Source: Agarophyton chilense
Lineage: Eukaryota; Rhodophyta; Florideophyceae; Gracilariales; Gracilariaceae
Length of the DNA: 64,000 nt
Direction: 5' to 3'
NCBI GenBank assembly: GCA_030374765.1
Contig: JARGXX010000031.1
Coordinates: 496,001 to 560,000, forward strand
The notes under the pieces are model-generated. The model ran no database searches. It had not been told where the DNA came from and saw only the letters and a program-made list of their open reading frames with translations. Positions 43,000 through 54,200 of the stretch are shown one piece after another. Made by a program: the position numbers and the translations under genes. Numbering within the stretch: position 1 is the stretch's first letter; every line of letters starts with the position of its first letter.

Positions 43000-44119
43000 G
43001 CGGCTACCGTGAATGCAAGGCGACGCCAGACCGGATGAAAGCTAGCTAGCATCCATGCCTCTTCGTGGAAAGCGGCAAGACGTGATACGTGGAACAATTT
43101 ACCCCTTGCTCGGGTCGTTTGCGATGGTCCACACATTCATACCTGGCTTCAGAAGAAGACCGGCGACGATTTGTCAAAGCTTTTTAGTTTGGTCTACTCG
43201 AAATCGAGTGCAACTACCGGGGTACGTTTTGAGTACTACATGCTTTTCGCACTGCTGGACATTTCGACAGGGCTCACCAAGGCTTATAGAGTATACAGTA
43301 TACACATAATGTATAGCAATGGTTGAAATCTAACGCTCGCACACGCATTGCATGTGAGCAATTTCTCACCTGTGAATGAAGGCCTCAGGTTCGAATCAAT
43401 ATCAGAAGGTATGCGTTCCATGCACAACCGAGTGACACGGTAACGCACGAGAGCTGTGGATACAACTCACACATACCATTGCTTACACTGTGATAATCAA
43501 GGACTGCGAACCATTCCAAACTCGTCAAGTTCCATTTTAAACACAGATTCCTCATCAGCCAACTCGACAAGAAGAATGAATGGCGAAAAATAGCCAGCGG
43601 TGTGTAAAAAGACTACGGCCGGGAATCCAGAGTTGTTTGGTCTCGTGCACAGATATGTGCCCCTCTCTTCAACACGACTATTTCAGTATCATACTCTAAC
43701 GACTGCGACACCAAGGACGTGTCAATTATACGTCCGCAAGCCGAGCGAAGAAATTCGGGACTACAGTTTACCTGCCGGGAGCAACTTGGCAGCCCGACTC
43801 GCCAAATTCCTCGTTCACCTTAATCTTTCAATATTCTATTCTTTATGGGCACACCAATCACCCTTCCGATAAGGCCTTCGCGTTGAGAAGACCATGAATC
43901 AGGGCCTTAGTGTTGTTCGTGAGGCGGAGCCTGAGTGTACAGTGGATTTTGAGAGGGAACAAGTCGTCAAACGCCAATGTTCGACAGCGCTGCTCGAGCA
44001 ATCTGTACAATAAGATTGTTGGTTACTGGCGGCGCATTGGACGGGTGGATAGGAGTAGAGAGTATGGGGTGAGAGCTTCTCTTCGATCTCGGTAACAAGA
44101 CTGTGGGGGTTTGTTGTCA
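43000..44119. other. Empty stretch
   Basis: No gene is supported; a 90-codon plus frame (43600-43872) is unrecognised. Confidence 0.45.
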
Positions 44120-44237
44120 TAACCCAAATATATATCTTGCTCCACAGCGGGCAGCGCCATGGAGCTTAGCGAGACATTTATTCAACGCTGTGGTGCCGTT
44201 TGCTCGCCGGCGCTATTCGTCGGCGTGCGAAAGGGAA
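44120..44237. repeat. Dispersed repeat A, copy 2
   Basis: Matches 35396-35516 in the same orientation. It is followed by the perfect 20-bp palindrome at 44268-44287. Confidence 0.75.
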
Positions 44238-44267
44238 TCCATCTAACGAAAGAAATTACTGCGTCCT

Positions 44268-44287
44268 ACGCATCTCCGGAGATGCGT
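44268..44287. repeat. Perfect 20-bp palindrome
   Basis: ACGCATCTCCGGAGATGCGT, with no loop. Confidence 0.9.
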
Positions 44288-45239
44288 TGAGCTGTGCGGT
44301 TGATTTCGACTTAGCGCGTGCAACCCACGGATAGGGTATCCCTTTATGAAACAAGCGCCCTTTGACACGTGCGTTCCGGCCACATCAATGTTTACAGTGA
44401 TAGTTGCTGAGAGGCAAAAAGGATTTAGCAACCCGGTCCGCCTTCAGAAACTACGACTGTTGAGCTCCAGCTGGTAACCGAGCGGTTCCTAGCGATCACA
44501 CTGACTTGAGTGTGATACCAAACCGGGCCTTCATTTCTTCAATTCTTCACAAGGCCCCCCAGACACCGCCTCAGCCTGAACGCCGGAACCGCTCAAGTTT
44601 AGAGGGAAGGGTGCTGTTTGCAAGAGGCAGACACGAAACCCCGTCAAGTCCCAACAACACTAACTGGAACAAGAAACCGTCTTTTAGTGTGCAGTCCCGG
44701 AAATCCGTAGTCGTCAAATATCAAACAGCTGCGACCGCGACAGCGGTCTACAATCACACTGTATGTCCACGTAGACTGGAAGTGTCATATGAGCAAGTTG
44801 TTTTTTTCACTTGTCCCAGTACCAATTCCGAAACTAGATTTGGTGGTTAACGAGGAGCACGGCCACCAAGAGACAAATTCGACATATCTCCATGTATACA
44901 ACAGTCATACACCAACTACAAGCATTATCTGAGCTGAAGAAGATGTCGGTTCTGTAAACATGTTGTTCCCTCCCATGCATCTGACTTGCCACTAAAAAGA
45001 TAGTTGACTCAATTAATTTCATTGGTAGACCTTCTACGTCTTAGTCTCTGCCAAAATCACAAAAACTGTACATCCAATAATATCAGCGCCCATAAAAAAG
45101 AGTATAGCTGAAAACCCCCAACTACAGTAGCCCTTTAACCAGTGATACAGTAGCCATGAACCATCCGCGCAGAAAAAGAACTCCGACTTTGGTTTAAGAA
45201 ACGTTGGGAATGTAGATTTTCAAAAGATTATTCAAACCC

Positions 45240-45358
45240 CATTCCTTTTGGCGTGTTGGGCTCTTACTTTATTTCTTGCAGTATTCTTCAAGAATCTTCA
45301 AGAATACTCCAAGAAGTACAGCAGTGCCGAGTAAGAGCCCAACACTCCAAAAGGAATG
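45240..45358. repeat. 119-bp inverted repeat upstream of the subtilase
   Basis: The arms 45240-45268 and 45330-45358 match at 28 of 29 bases (CATTCCTTTTGG...). The centre holds a second near-palindrome (AGTATTCTTCAAGAATCTTC...). In duplication copy 1 (from about 37874) only a part remains, and it matches the right arm read in reverse. Confidence 0.85.
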
Positions 45359-45595
45359 AAGTTGTGGGTCCTGGAACGCCCACAGAAGGCTGTTGCTTGA
45401 GACAAAGTTTCTCATACCACAAATTATTCGTGTCACGGTAGCCTCGCTCAGGCCGTACAAGAACGCTGAATCTCAGATATAGAAGACCTTCGAGCTATCA
45501 TCACCAGGTTTTCTACCACCAACCTTTGATTCTTTCCTCGGGGTTGTAATCTGTTAAGAATCCACTCAGTATATCGAACCAAAAGACTTACAACA

Positions 45596-47077
45596 ATGGC
45601 GAGCAGGTGGTTTGGCGCTGCGGTTTTTATCTTCATTCACATCATCTCTATTCTTGTTCTGGATGCAGAGTCGATGGAAATCGACCCAATGTCGATGGAA
45701 AGAGACCCAATGTCGATGGAAAGAGACCCAATGTCAATGGAAAGAGACACTGGTTCCATTTCTCCGATGCTCGAGAGCAGCATGATTCCAAATTCTTTTC
45801 TAATGCGGCTCAGTGATTCATGTGACCGAAGTTGTCGAGATGAAGCAAATCAATTTCTCTCAGCAAGCGACCTCACGAAAGGGTGCCGGTTAGATTCAGA
45901 GGCCTTGGCCATAGGTTCCTTAAATATTGAACCGATCGAATGCGACCGAGAAGACATGCGTTCTTCACCGAGATCGTCAATGAGATACTACCATCATATG
46001 ATTATCAAAACGATTAGCGAACCGCTCGCCAGGGCGGGTACTCGCCCTCTCTTATTTGAAAACAGTCGCACGGTTACTATCCAATCTGTCCCGAGCCTAT
46101 CAAGGTACAAGAAAGATATCGGAATCGTTACTGGGACCCCTCCAGGAACAGATTTCTATGGCATCGATGAAATTGATGGCGGGTTCCCTACAGATGGCAA
46201 TCGCACATGCTCACTGGTTAGTAACAACGGCAAAGATGTTGATATTTGGATTCTAGACACTGGGTGTACTAATTCTCCCGGAGGCTTGTGCGCGAATGTC
46301 TTAGACCCAGACGACGGGCCCTGCCCTCGAACTGAAGGCCATGGTGTCGACATGGGAATGATTGCGACCGACAGCGTTTTCGGGGTTGCACCAGAGGCCA
46401 CTCGCCACTGCGTCAGAGTGATTCCAGAACTGTCGTCGGGCAGCTTCAGCAATGTCATCAGGGGATTTGCCGTTGTAAGTGACTTTGTACAGAATAACAC
46501 TAATCCAAGCAGCAAGGGCAACGTCATTAATTTGTCACTTGCGGGAGTTACAGGTGATGATGATCCAGATTTTCTTACTCTGAATGCTATTTTGGGTGTG
46601 CTATCTGATGAGTTTGGGATTTATGTGTCGGGTGCAGTAGGGAACTTCAATCAAGAGACAAACGCTTGTGATACACTCCCTGCCGCAGTCTCTACCGATC
46701 GATTTTTTAGAGTACAAGCACATGATGTGGACGGAAACCCTTACCGCGACGTTGCTACTGCCGAGGGTGTCGAACTTAACGGAAATACAGTATCGACTGT
46801 GGGTAGAGACTGCATAGATATCTCTGCTCCAGGGGTTGACATTTTATTGCCTAATAGTTCTAGCGACGTCACTCGTGAAGTGAGTGGAACATCTCTAGCG
46901 ACGGCGTATGTCTCCGGTGCTATTGCCATTCTACTCTCAGATGATCGGGCAGTGAACATGAGCTCTCTGACGGAAAGTGGAAGACTCATAGACAACGGAT
47001 TGGGCTTTGTGGACAAGCCATCGGTGGGTCTTTCCTGTCCAGTGAGAATGATTAAGGAAAAGGCAAAATATTATTAA
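45596..47077 (+). CDS. Secreted subtilisin-like serine protease with Cys-rich I9-like prodomain
   Basis: A 493-residue S8 subtilase. A signal peptide (residues about 8-25) is followed by four SMERDPM-type repeats (27-51), encoded by 21-bp repeats. Next comes an I9-like prodomain (about 66-162) with Cys76, Cys80, Cys97 and Cys116. The catalytic domain (about 185-480) shows Asp221 (WILDTGC), His249 (EGHGVDMG, where most relatives have GHGTH), oxyanion Asn350 (AVGNFN) and Ser433 (SGTSLAT). A prodomain normally folds the enzyme and blocks it until cleavage, near ENSRTV here. Two genes on the other strand, one on each side, encode this prodomain alone, and a truncated copy lies 7 kb upstream. All key residues are present, so it looks active. 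Confidence 0.93.
   Translation: MASRWFGAAVFIFIHIISILVLDAESMEIDPMSMERDPMSMERDPMSMERDTGSISPMLESSMIPNSFLMRLSDSCDRSCRDEANQFLSASDLTKGCRLDSEALAIGSLNIEPIECDREDMRSSPRSSMRYYHHMIIKTISEPLARAGTRPLLFENSRTVTIQSVPSLSRYKKDIGIVTGTPPGTDFYGIDEIDGGFPTDGNRTCSLVSNNGKDVDIWILDTGCTNSPGGLCANVLDPDDGPCPRTEGHGVDMGMIATDSVFGVAPEATRHCVRVIPELSSGSFSNVIRGFAVVSDFVQNNTNPSSKGNVINLSLAGVTGDDDPDFLTLNAILGVLSDEFGIYVSGAVGNFNQETNACDTLPAAVSTDRFFRVQAHDVDGNPYRDVATAEGVELNGNTVSTVGRDCIDISAPGVDILLPNSSSDVTREVSGTSLATAYVSGAIAILLSDDRAVNMSSLTESGRLIDNGLGFVDKPSVGLSCPVRMIKEKAKYY
45671..45748 (+). repeat. 21-bp coding tandem repeat
   Basis: About 3.7 units (TCGATGGAAAGAGACCCAATG) encode the SMERDPM repeats of the subtilase; absent from the truncated copy. 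Confidence 0.95.
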
Positions 47078-47827
47078 GCCGGAATAGGACTGAGGAAGAT
47101 GCGGAAGTGCAATGAACCACGTTTGCAAACGTGGGTGGCTGTTGCAACCCCCACATTGATTTGTATCGCAAACCGAGAGCCGATAACCACGAAGTATACT
47201 GTGGCACTGCTGGCCCATTTTGGGCAATCAAAATCAGCACAGCAAGCGGGGGCAAACGGGAGTTTTCTTCATGTCAGTGCAATGTATCGAAACAAAGCAA
47301 TCACCTTTATTTGTACCGCTCTGGAGCAGCGAGTGAAGGTGTTGCCGCACGTCACGTGCAGAGCTTACGAATTCTAGAGGATATTAGTAAAGACCGGATT
47401 TGAAATCACACCGCAACGACTGTATGTCAAATATTTGCCTACTGCCTCCCACACCTAATCTGCTACGTCGAAGAAAACATGCTCGCCGGTAGAACAATTA
47501 CGACAAGTAGGTACTAACACCTTGGGGTTGCATCTCTCTGCAGGCAATTGCGGCGCATCTCCTATGCTGGTGAACACAAGCGCAACGTAGAACGCATTTA
47601 CCAGAAAAGCAATCAAACACATTCTTGTATTCCTATGCAAAGAAGACTACCAGTAGCCAGACGAAACTGGCAAATTTCAAACCTCAATCTCTAACTCGTC
47701 ACTTCGTGAGAATCCACGACTGAACAACACAAATAAAACCTGATATCGCGTACATGGTTCATGCTTTTCTCGGAAATGAAAGGGGCCATTCCTTCCATCT
47801 TCCGACCGATTGCAATGGATGTAGATG
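47078..47827. other. Intergenic stretch, possible small secreted frame
   Basis: Mostly empty. A 61-codon minus frame is described separately. Confidence 0.45.
47455..47640 (-). CDS. Possible small secreted Cys-containing protein
   Basis: A 61-codon frame with a signal-like start (MCLIAFLVNAFYVALVFTSIG) and three cysteines in the mature part (C-x9-C-x2-C). It may be a first exon or a remnant. No homology is seen to its neighbours. Confidence 0.3.
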   Translation of the reverse strand: MHRNTRMCLIAFLVNAFYVALVFTSIGDAPQLPAERCNPKVLVPTCRNCSTGEHVFFDVAD

Positions 47828-48895
47828 CTACTGTGTGCTGACAGAACGATCATTTTCTACAGAAAGCAACACGATATCAATGGATGCTAAACCTGGACGG
47901 ATCGTATCTGCTATTACTTCCGTGGGAATCGAAGCAGCAGCACACCGAATGAATCCTATGTTCACTATTCCAATGCTGATCGGATCGTCGTCGGCTATGC
48001 ATGAATTCGTACGTGAGCTCGAAAACAGAGCAGATTGCACTTGCTGCACACAGGAAGCACTACACATCGTATCAGTCCTGAATATAAATGAGGTAGAAAT
48101 AATTCCCGACGGAGCGGTTTCCATCACGGGGATAACCATCGTTATTGGCGGAGTAATTTCATCTTCCTCTATTCCTGGCGAAATGGACCCCGTTTCAGTC
48201 TCATCAGTGTCCGGGGGTGAAGCGTTCCCCACCATTTCTAGTAGAGTAGTTTCATCCTCCACAAGTCCCTGCGGAGTGGGATCGAATGTCAGTGAGGTAG
48301 AAGTAGTTTCCGACGAAGAGGTTCCAAGCACGGGGTTCACCATCGTGTCTGGCGGAGAAATTTCATCCTCCACAACTCCCTGCGGAATGGGCTCCATTTC
48401 AGCCTCATCAATGTCGGGTTGTGGAGCGTTGACCAATAATGCGGGGGGAATGATGTCGCCCTCCATCCCGTCCGAGTCTGGTTCTGGAGAGGCAGTGCTC
48501 TCGCTCTCCATTTCGTCCATATCACAGTCTGGAGAAGATTCTAGTTGTCTCATTTCAGTGTGTAGCTGATCGTCCTCGAGGCCGTACATATGCTTTGAAA
48601 GATCCTTGTTCGACTGCGCAAAGGGCGCCGTGATTTTTCGGATAGCCTGGTAGAAGCCAGAGAATTGGCTTCCAGACAAGTCCATTCTTTGTAGATCTTG
48701 GATGAGACGCACTTTGGTATCAGAGGCAATATGTGCAGGAGAGTGGTGAAAGTAATGGTTTGCATTTAGTGGATCGGTAATGGCGTTCGTTTTCGGCCCA
48801 GTTCGCGGTACAAATGCACAACGACCGGTAACGATCCATACGGAAATGAGGAAAGCTAACAAGGGAGAGAATTGGAGTCGAATGGGAGAGTACAT
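47828..48895 (-). CDS. Secreted stand-alone I9-like prodomain protein with long acidic linker
   Basis: 355 residues. Signal peptide at about residues 10-26 (SPLLAFLISVWIVTGRCA). Residues 40-130 align with the paralogue at 42220 (a DPLNANHY region, SGFYQAI, DDQLHTEMRQLESSPD). An acidic linker of about 140 residues follows, built from degenerate repeats of a PxPQGxVEDE type. The last 90 residues are the I9-like domain: SFIFRTDTMC, cysteines spaced C-x3-C-x16-C-x18-C, SIGIVNIGFIRC and VENDRSVSTQ at the end. The gene is convergent with the subtilase, 750 bp away. A secreted subtilase inhibitor is a reasonable inference; the linker may tether or space the domain. Confidence 0.75.
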   Translation of the reverse strand: MYSPIRLQFSPLLAFLISVWIVTGRCAFVPRTGPKTNAITDPLNANHYFHHSPAHIASDTKVRLIQDLQRMDLSGSQFSGFYQAIRKITAPFAQSNKDLSKHMYGLEDDQLHTEMRQLESSPDCDMDEMESESTASPEPDSDGMEGDIIPPALLVNAPQPDIDEAEMEPIPQGVVEDEISPPDTMVNPVLGTSSSETTSTSLTFDPTPQGLVEDETTLLEMVGNASPPDTDETETGSISPGIEEDEITPPITMVIPVMETAPSGIISTSFIFRTDTMCSASCVQQVQSALFSSSRTNSCIADDDPISIGIVNIGFIRCAAASIPTEVIADTIRPGLASIDIVLLSVENDRSVSTQ

Positions 48896-50938
48896 GTTGG
48901 GTATGCAATCGAAGCTCGAATATTACACAGAACCACAATCTGGACCAGAGACTTCTCGTTCACCAAGTGAGAGTCTTGTTTATCTTCACCTTGTGAGTGA
49001 CATTCGACCGACTCATCGAGCTTTTATCTGAAACGACGTGAGAGCGTTTGCAGTTGGTTCCCATCAGAGAGAACTTCAATTGTCGGACGGCATGCCACGT
49101 GAAACAGGCAGCCCTTCTATTGCCGACTGTAGGATATCAGAACGTGGATACTTCTCAGAGCCAGTCTCCGGCTCGATTCAGGATTATATGGGCGGTAATA
49201 ATTAAAGACTGGGACGAGTCATTACTGACTAGTTACAACAATTACTGCTGTCCATAAGATTTCTCTATCAAAGCCTTGGTTGTCACGTTAGTTTGTTGGA
49301 TATGAGAGAGGCCCAGTAAAAAAGGTTCTGGAAGACGTTCACCATCTTCGTACCCATCGTAGAAATCTATTAAGGTGCAATCCTAATATCGCATTCCGAA
49401 AAGAGCCGCAGCATAGCTGTAACTTTTACGGGAGAAAAAAAGCCATTCATGGATATTGAGAGCAGCATATCGCCAACAATCTACCCCTGGCGATACTATT
49501 AGGTCTGCATGCCGTAGATTTATTCCAACAAGAATACTACCGTTGAAAGTTGTAAGTTTCCAGTGGTGAACGACCTCCGAACTTCAGTGTATTCGCCGTA
49601 TACCTTTCTCTGCTGTTACACATACGAAGGGTTAATACTGTACTTGAAATATCTTCGCAGAAGCGATGTGTACCTTGTGTGTGGGGTTGTTGAGCCCAGG
49701 GGGGGCTGCGGTAATTTGCAGTTTTAATTCGAACCCATAGGAAAGATTCCTCCATGAATTAACAAATGAAACTCACAAATCAACTTTTCTAACAACTTCA
49801 TAACCTAGAAGAAACCAGATAGAACAGAATGCGATGTGTTGCCATTTATCTGAACCAAAACACGTATGGTTTTATTTATATGATTATGTTTTACCCATTT
49901 GCATGCTTCCGTACCAAGCGCGGAGTAGGCCCGCGGGATTGCAATACATAATTGCGTTCACTTTGTCATAAATTATTTTTCGGCCGCCGTAGAGCGCCGT
50001 ATCGGACATTTACTATACAGTTCTCTGTTCTAAACAGTCACCAGAGTCTCCGACATGTCTTTGCTCTCCAATCTTACGGACGTCTACATACACAGCCACT
50101 TCCCACGGAAGGTAACAAAGATGTTGTACATGAAACGACTCTCGCGTGCACTCTTTGCATTTATAATACCATATAGCTATACAAATGATACTACCTGAGT
50201 AGATCTTTTAACTAAAACCCATGTTTAGTCGCGACCTTAAAAAAACAAAATCATTTTCACTCAGAATAAGCTGTGAGCGTCAAAGCTGACTTGTGAATCG
50301 ACAACCCGAGTATGCTTTGTGTCTGTCTTTATAGGGTTCTAAAATGCAGTGTAATAATTTCTTAGTCATCATCAAATTCTACCTCCTAAGTGTTCAATAC
50401 ACATAGACTGTCATAGATAAAAGACACGCACGACGTCCTTTCAGAACATCCCCAAGATTCCTTGAGGATGAAGTGACTTGATCATAAATGTAGCCTGAAT
50501 ATGGCGTCGTACTTGCTGTGCATTAACATTTCCACTTCTGAACATGCAAATGCACAGATTATCAAATAAATTATTCCACCATTCGATTTTCTTATCGCTA
50601 TTTTTCCACATTTTTCGACACGACTCTTCTAGAAGGCAATGAAACTACTCCGAGGTTGCTGGGGTGATGTTCAAATGTTGCAATTGACAGAATCTTCGTA
50701 AAAAATCAGCTACATTATTCTCTGAGGGTGTATATTCTACACTTATGAATTATCTTTGAAACATCTTCTTTACATAAGCATACCGAACTGATATGTGCAA
50801 ATTGAAAAAACAGCACAGGTGGGAGTAACAATTGTTGCTTTATACATGCGACAACAGAAGTAAAAAAACTATGCAATGAATGCTCATAAAAATTCGCTAC
50901 ATTTGAATTACTCTATAGGATTCTTTCTCGCATGCATG
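48896..50938. other. AT-rich stretch without supported genes
   Basis: About 2 kb with only short frames; no recognisable domain, repeat family or RNA gene. Confidence 0.5.
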
Positions 50939-50943
50939 GTATA

Positions 50944-51229
50944 TATTGATGATGTTTGACCAACACGGATATTCTGAGTCATAAGATTTGAATGGTTGTG
51001 ACTTTGCCAGATTCATATCACGTGAATGGTTGCCATGCAGTTTGTATTTTATATGTTGTTTGTAATGTATTTACTTTTGTCTAACCTCAGCTTTGAGGAC
51101 TATATAAGTCTACTCTGTAGGTAGCTGCTTGTAAATTGAAGTCAGGACTTGCGCCTGAGTTACATTGACTTTCTGTGTTCAGCCTCAGTTCTTTGAAGTC
51201 TCTCCTGTGTGTCACACTAACCATTGTTA
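50944..51229 (+). repeat. 5' LTR of copia element
   Basis: TATTGATGATG ... ATTGTTA, 286 bp. A TATATAAG box lies about two thirds in (near 51099), a likely promoter. Confidence 0.93.
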
Positions 51230-51242
51230 GTTATGGGCCCAG
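51230..51242 (+). other. Primer binding site: initiator tRNA-Met anticodon arm
   Basis: GTTATGGGCCCAG directly follows the LTR and is the complement of CTGGGCCCATAAC, the anticodon arm of eukaryotic initiator tRNA-Met. Drosophila copia is known to prime from such an internal tRNA site. Confidence 0.8.
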
Positions 51243-54200
51243 TCCCTACAAATTCGCTACCAACCCGCCCACGGTTTGCTTTGGACTCGAAAAGTCCACC
51301 GTGGACAGACGGCAAAGGAAACCAAGAAAGGTTTAAGACCGCCGTGTATGATTGGAAAGAATACTTTGATTCTCTCCCAGACACCAGCTCAAACAAGCTT
51401 CCCCCTCAAATTCAAGCTATTGTGCTCAAGTCACAGCCTTATGGTCAAGCTGCAGACCTTATTGCTGAACTGACGAACGAGCAGCTGAAGAGCGAAGAGG
51501 GTGTCAAATTGATCGTTGATGCAGTTTATCAACGTGACTTTTTATCAGTTATTAGTGAAGCATTTGATGGATTTAACTCTCTATTGAATACCCGTCGCTC
51601 ACAGAATGAGTCGTTGGAGACCTTCGAAGCCCGTTTTTCTGCCGCAGTTACGAAATTCAACTCTTTGTCAAGTACTACCAGACTTCCCCAATGCATAACT
51701 GCCTTAATGCTTTTGAGCAACACAAGCATCGAACACTCTCAACGAATCTCTGCATTGGCAGCTGCTGCTCCTCATGGAACTGTGTTCTCGGACCAATCTT
51801 CCAATGATGATTACCTAATAGCGTTGACGTACAAGCAACTTGCTTCTGTCGTGAAACAGTGTGAGAAGGCCTCGACTACCACTTCTAGTGCGGCACTATC
51901 TGCCAGTGCTGCAAGTACTACGACTCACTCCAGACGTGGCTGTAGTAGTGGTTTTCGTCGTCCTTCAAATGCTGCACTGAAACGTCATCCTTGTCACACC
52001 TGTAATAAAGTTGGACACTGGAAGGACAGCCACAACCCTGATGGTTCGTTGAAACCTGTAGTGAAGTGTTATGATACGGCTGCTGAGTTTAGTGCGTCAA
52101 TTGGATCTTGTGACGGCTCATCGAGCTCCGGTAATAACAATGCAAACGGCAAAGGAAAGACTGTTTCTTTTAATATGGTCGTGCTGTCAAGCAACAACTG
52201 TTCGACAAATGAGACTAATGGGTCATGTGACTCTCTTGACGACGAGTCTATTGGGCCACTCGTAGATGACGGTGCCCCGTACTCTGCCATTGGCAATGTT
52301 GAGCTTCGTCTGTTGTCAGTTCACATTGGAAATGATGTCGGATCTGAGATGGAACCTATTCCGGTGTCACTTAACGGGCACACGCACTGGCAGTACGGCA
52401 TCGGTGACCATTCTAGTGCTCCTCGTTCTATTCTTGGATCTGTTGTGATTCCTGCTGTATCTGACAGCGGACGAAAAGTGCTCATTCGCCATCTCGTACT
52501 GGATGGCTCTAGTCAATGGGTCATCGGGAAGAATGTAACGAAGCAATCAAACATTCTCCATATCACCTGCAATGCTTTGCAGTTTCATGCTGATGGCATG
52601 ACTGACCAATTTACCATGATCAACCAAGGCTTCTTGAGTTACCTCCCTATGTCAAGCTTCTGTAATGAGACATGTAACACATCCGCTCTCTCTTGCCTCA
52701 ATGGCAACCTGTCGAAAGACCGACCATGGAGTCAAGTCAAGGCCATTGTGGACAAAGTGCATAAGCATGTCTGCGGTCATGCTAACCTGACTGATATGAA
52801 AATACTCTTGGAACGTAACGGACTATGGAGCGATGCTGTGTCAGACTATGTTTCACAGATGATACAGAACTGTGTCTCATGTCGCGCGACTGCCCCGCCA
52901 CAACCTAACCGGAAGGTGTCCATATCATCCATGTCGCGTGAATTTAATGACATCGTCTGCGTTGACCATTTCTACCTCGAGTCTGTCTGTTTGTTTCACT
53001 GTATGGACGTCGCAACAAGGTTTTCTGCTGCATTTATAGCCAGTTCTACCTCTCCGAATCAGGCAGTAATTGGCTTTGAAGCCTGTTGGACTTCACATTC
53101 CTGGCTACCTGCCTCCGTACAGGGCGATGATGCCTTCGGGAAGGGCGAATTTCGTGAGTTACTCGATGAACACAACATCTCATTTCGTCCCGTACCTCCA
53201 CGTCGACACAGTAAGAACCCTCTCGAGAGCAAGCATGGCGTAATACGCAGCATCTTTCTTAAGCTCTGCACAGCTGAACCTCAAAAATCTCCGGAACTTC
53301 AAGCTCTGCGTGCTGTTTCTATTTCTAATGAGCTATACGGAAACGATGTGATGTCGTCATTTGAGCTTGCCAAAGGTTTTACGAAGCCCCTGACCGATGT
53401 ACCTATCTGTTCAATGCCCAATGAAGTCGTAGATGCACAAAATAGACTTCAAGCGAAGCGCAAATTGGCGCTCATACTGACGTCTAAGTCTACAATCGAA
53501 CCTCAAGTCGCAACTGGCGATATGATTGAGGTCTACTCTAGTACTGGGATGTAAAAGAAAGGAAAATGGTCTACACCCAAGATTGTGTTGGCTGTTGATT
53601 CAAGTGCTCGTACTGTTCTCATACCCGCGGAAGGAGGAAAACGTGCTACTGTTGCATTCGAAGACATCCGCATAGCACTACCTGAAGAGTCTTTTGCAAG
53701 CACTGTGCAATCGGCAATTGATGCTGTCGATGATGCCATTGATGATATGTCTCCTTCCACAAAGAAGGATGATGGGGAAAAAGTTGACAATGGCAATGCT
53801 TCCTCAGGACGGTCGAGTGCGACTCATGAAGATGCAGACTTTTCTGATGAGCATACCAATGCCAATCCTCATGAGAACCCAGATGCATGTTCACTTAATC
53901 GTGGTGATTGCGTGATGGTGTACTGGCCAGATGATAATGTGCACTACAGTGGAACTGTGAAGACGATGCATCGTGACGGCTGTGTTACTGTCCTTTATGA
54001 TGATGGTGACAAAGAACGCCTCAACCTAGACGACGAAAAATGGCAGTATGAAGGTACACATGTTACTGCAAATTCATCCTCTGTCACGAACATAGACCAA
54101 GAACCCACTGAGCTGCAACGAATGCTGGATCACTTTGGGAACAAAACCTTTATGCGACACCAAGCACAAGGATTTGAACAGTTTCCGCTTGTGAAATCGT

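Larger units (their letters stand above)
44353..46034. repeat. Segmental duplication, copy 2
   Basis: Counterpart of 37474-38537. It includes about 550 bp not found in copy 1 (44434-44989, which contains the hairpin repeat at 44496-44517 and no supported gene) and the 119-bp inverted repeat at 45240-45358. Confidence 0.8.

Noticed and set aside
47754-48569. 271-codon plus frame opposite the I9-like gene
   Set aside because: Ser/Gly/Pro-rich mirror of the acidic repeats; the minus frame has the signal peptide and conserved domain.
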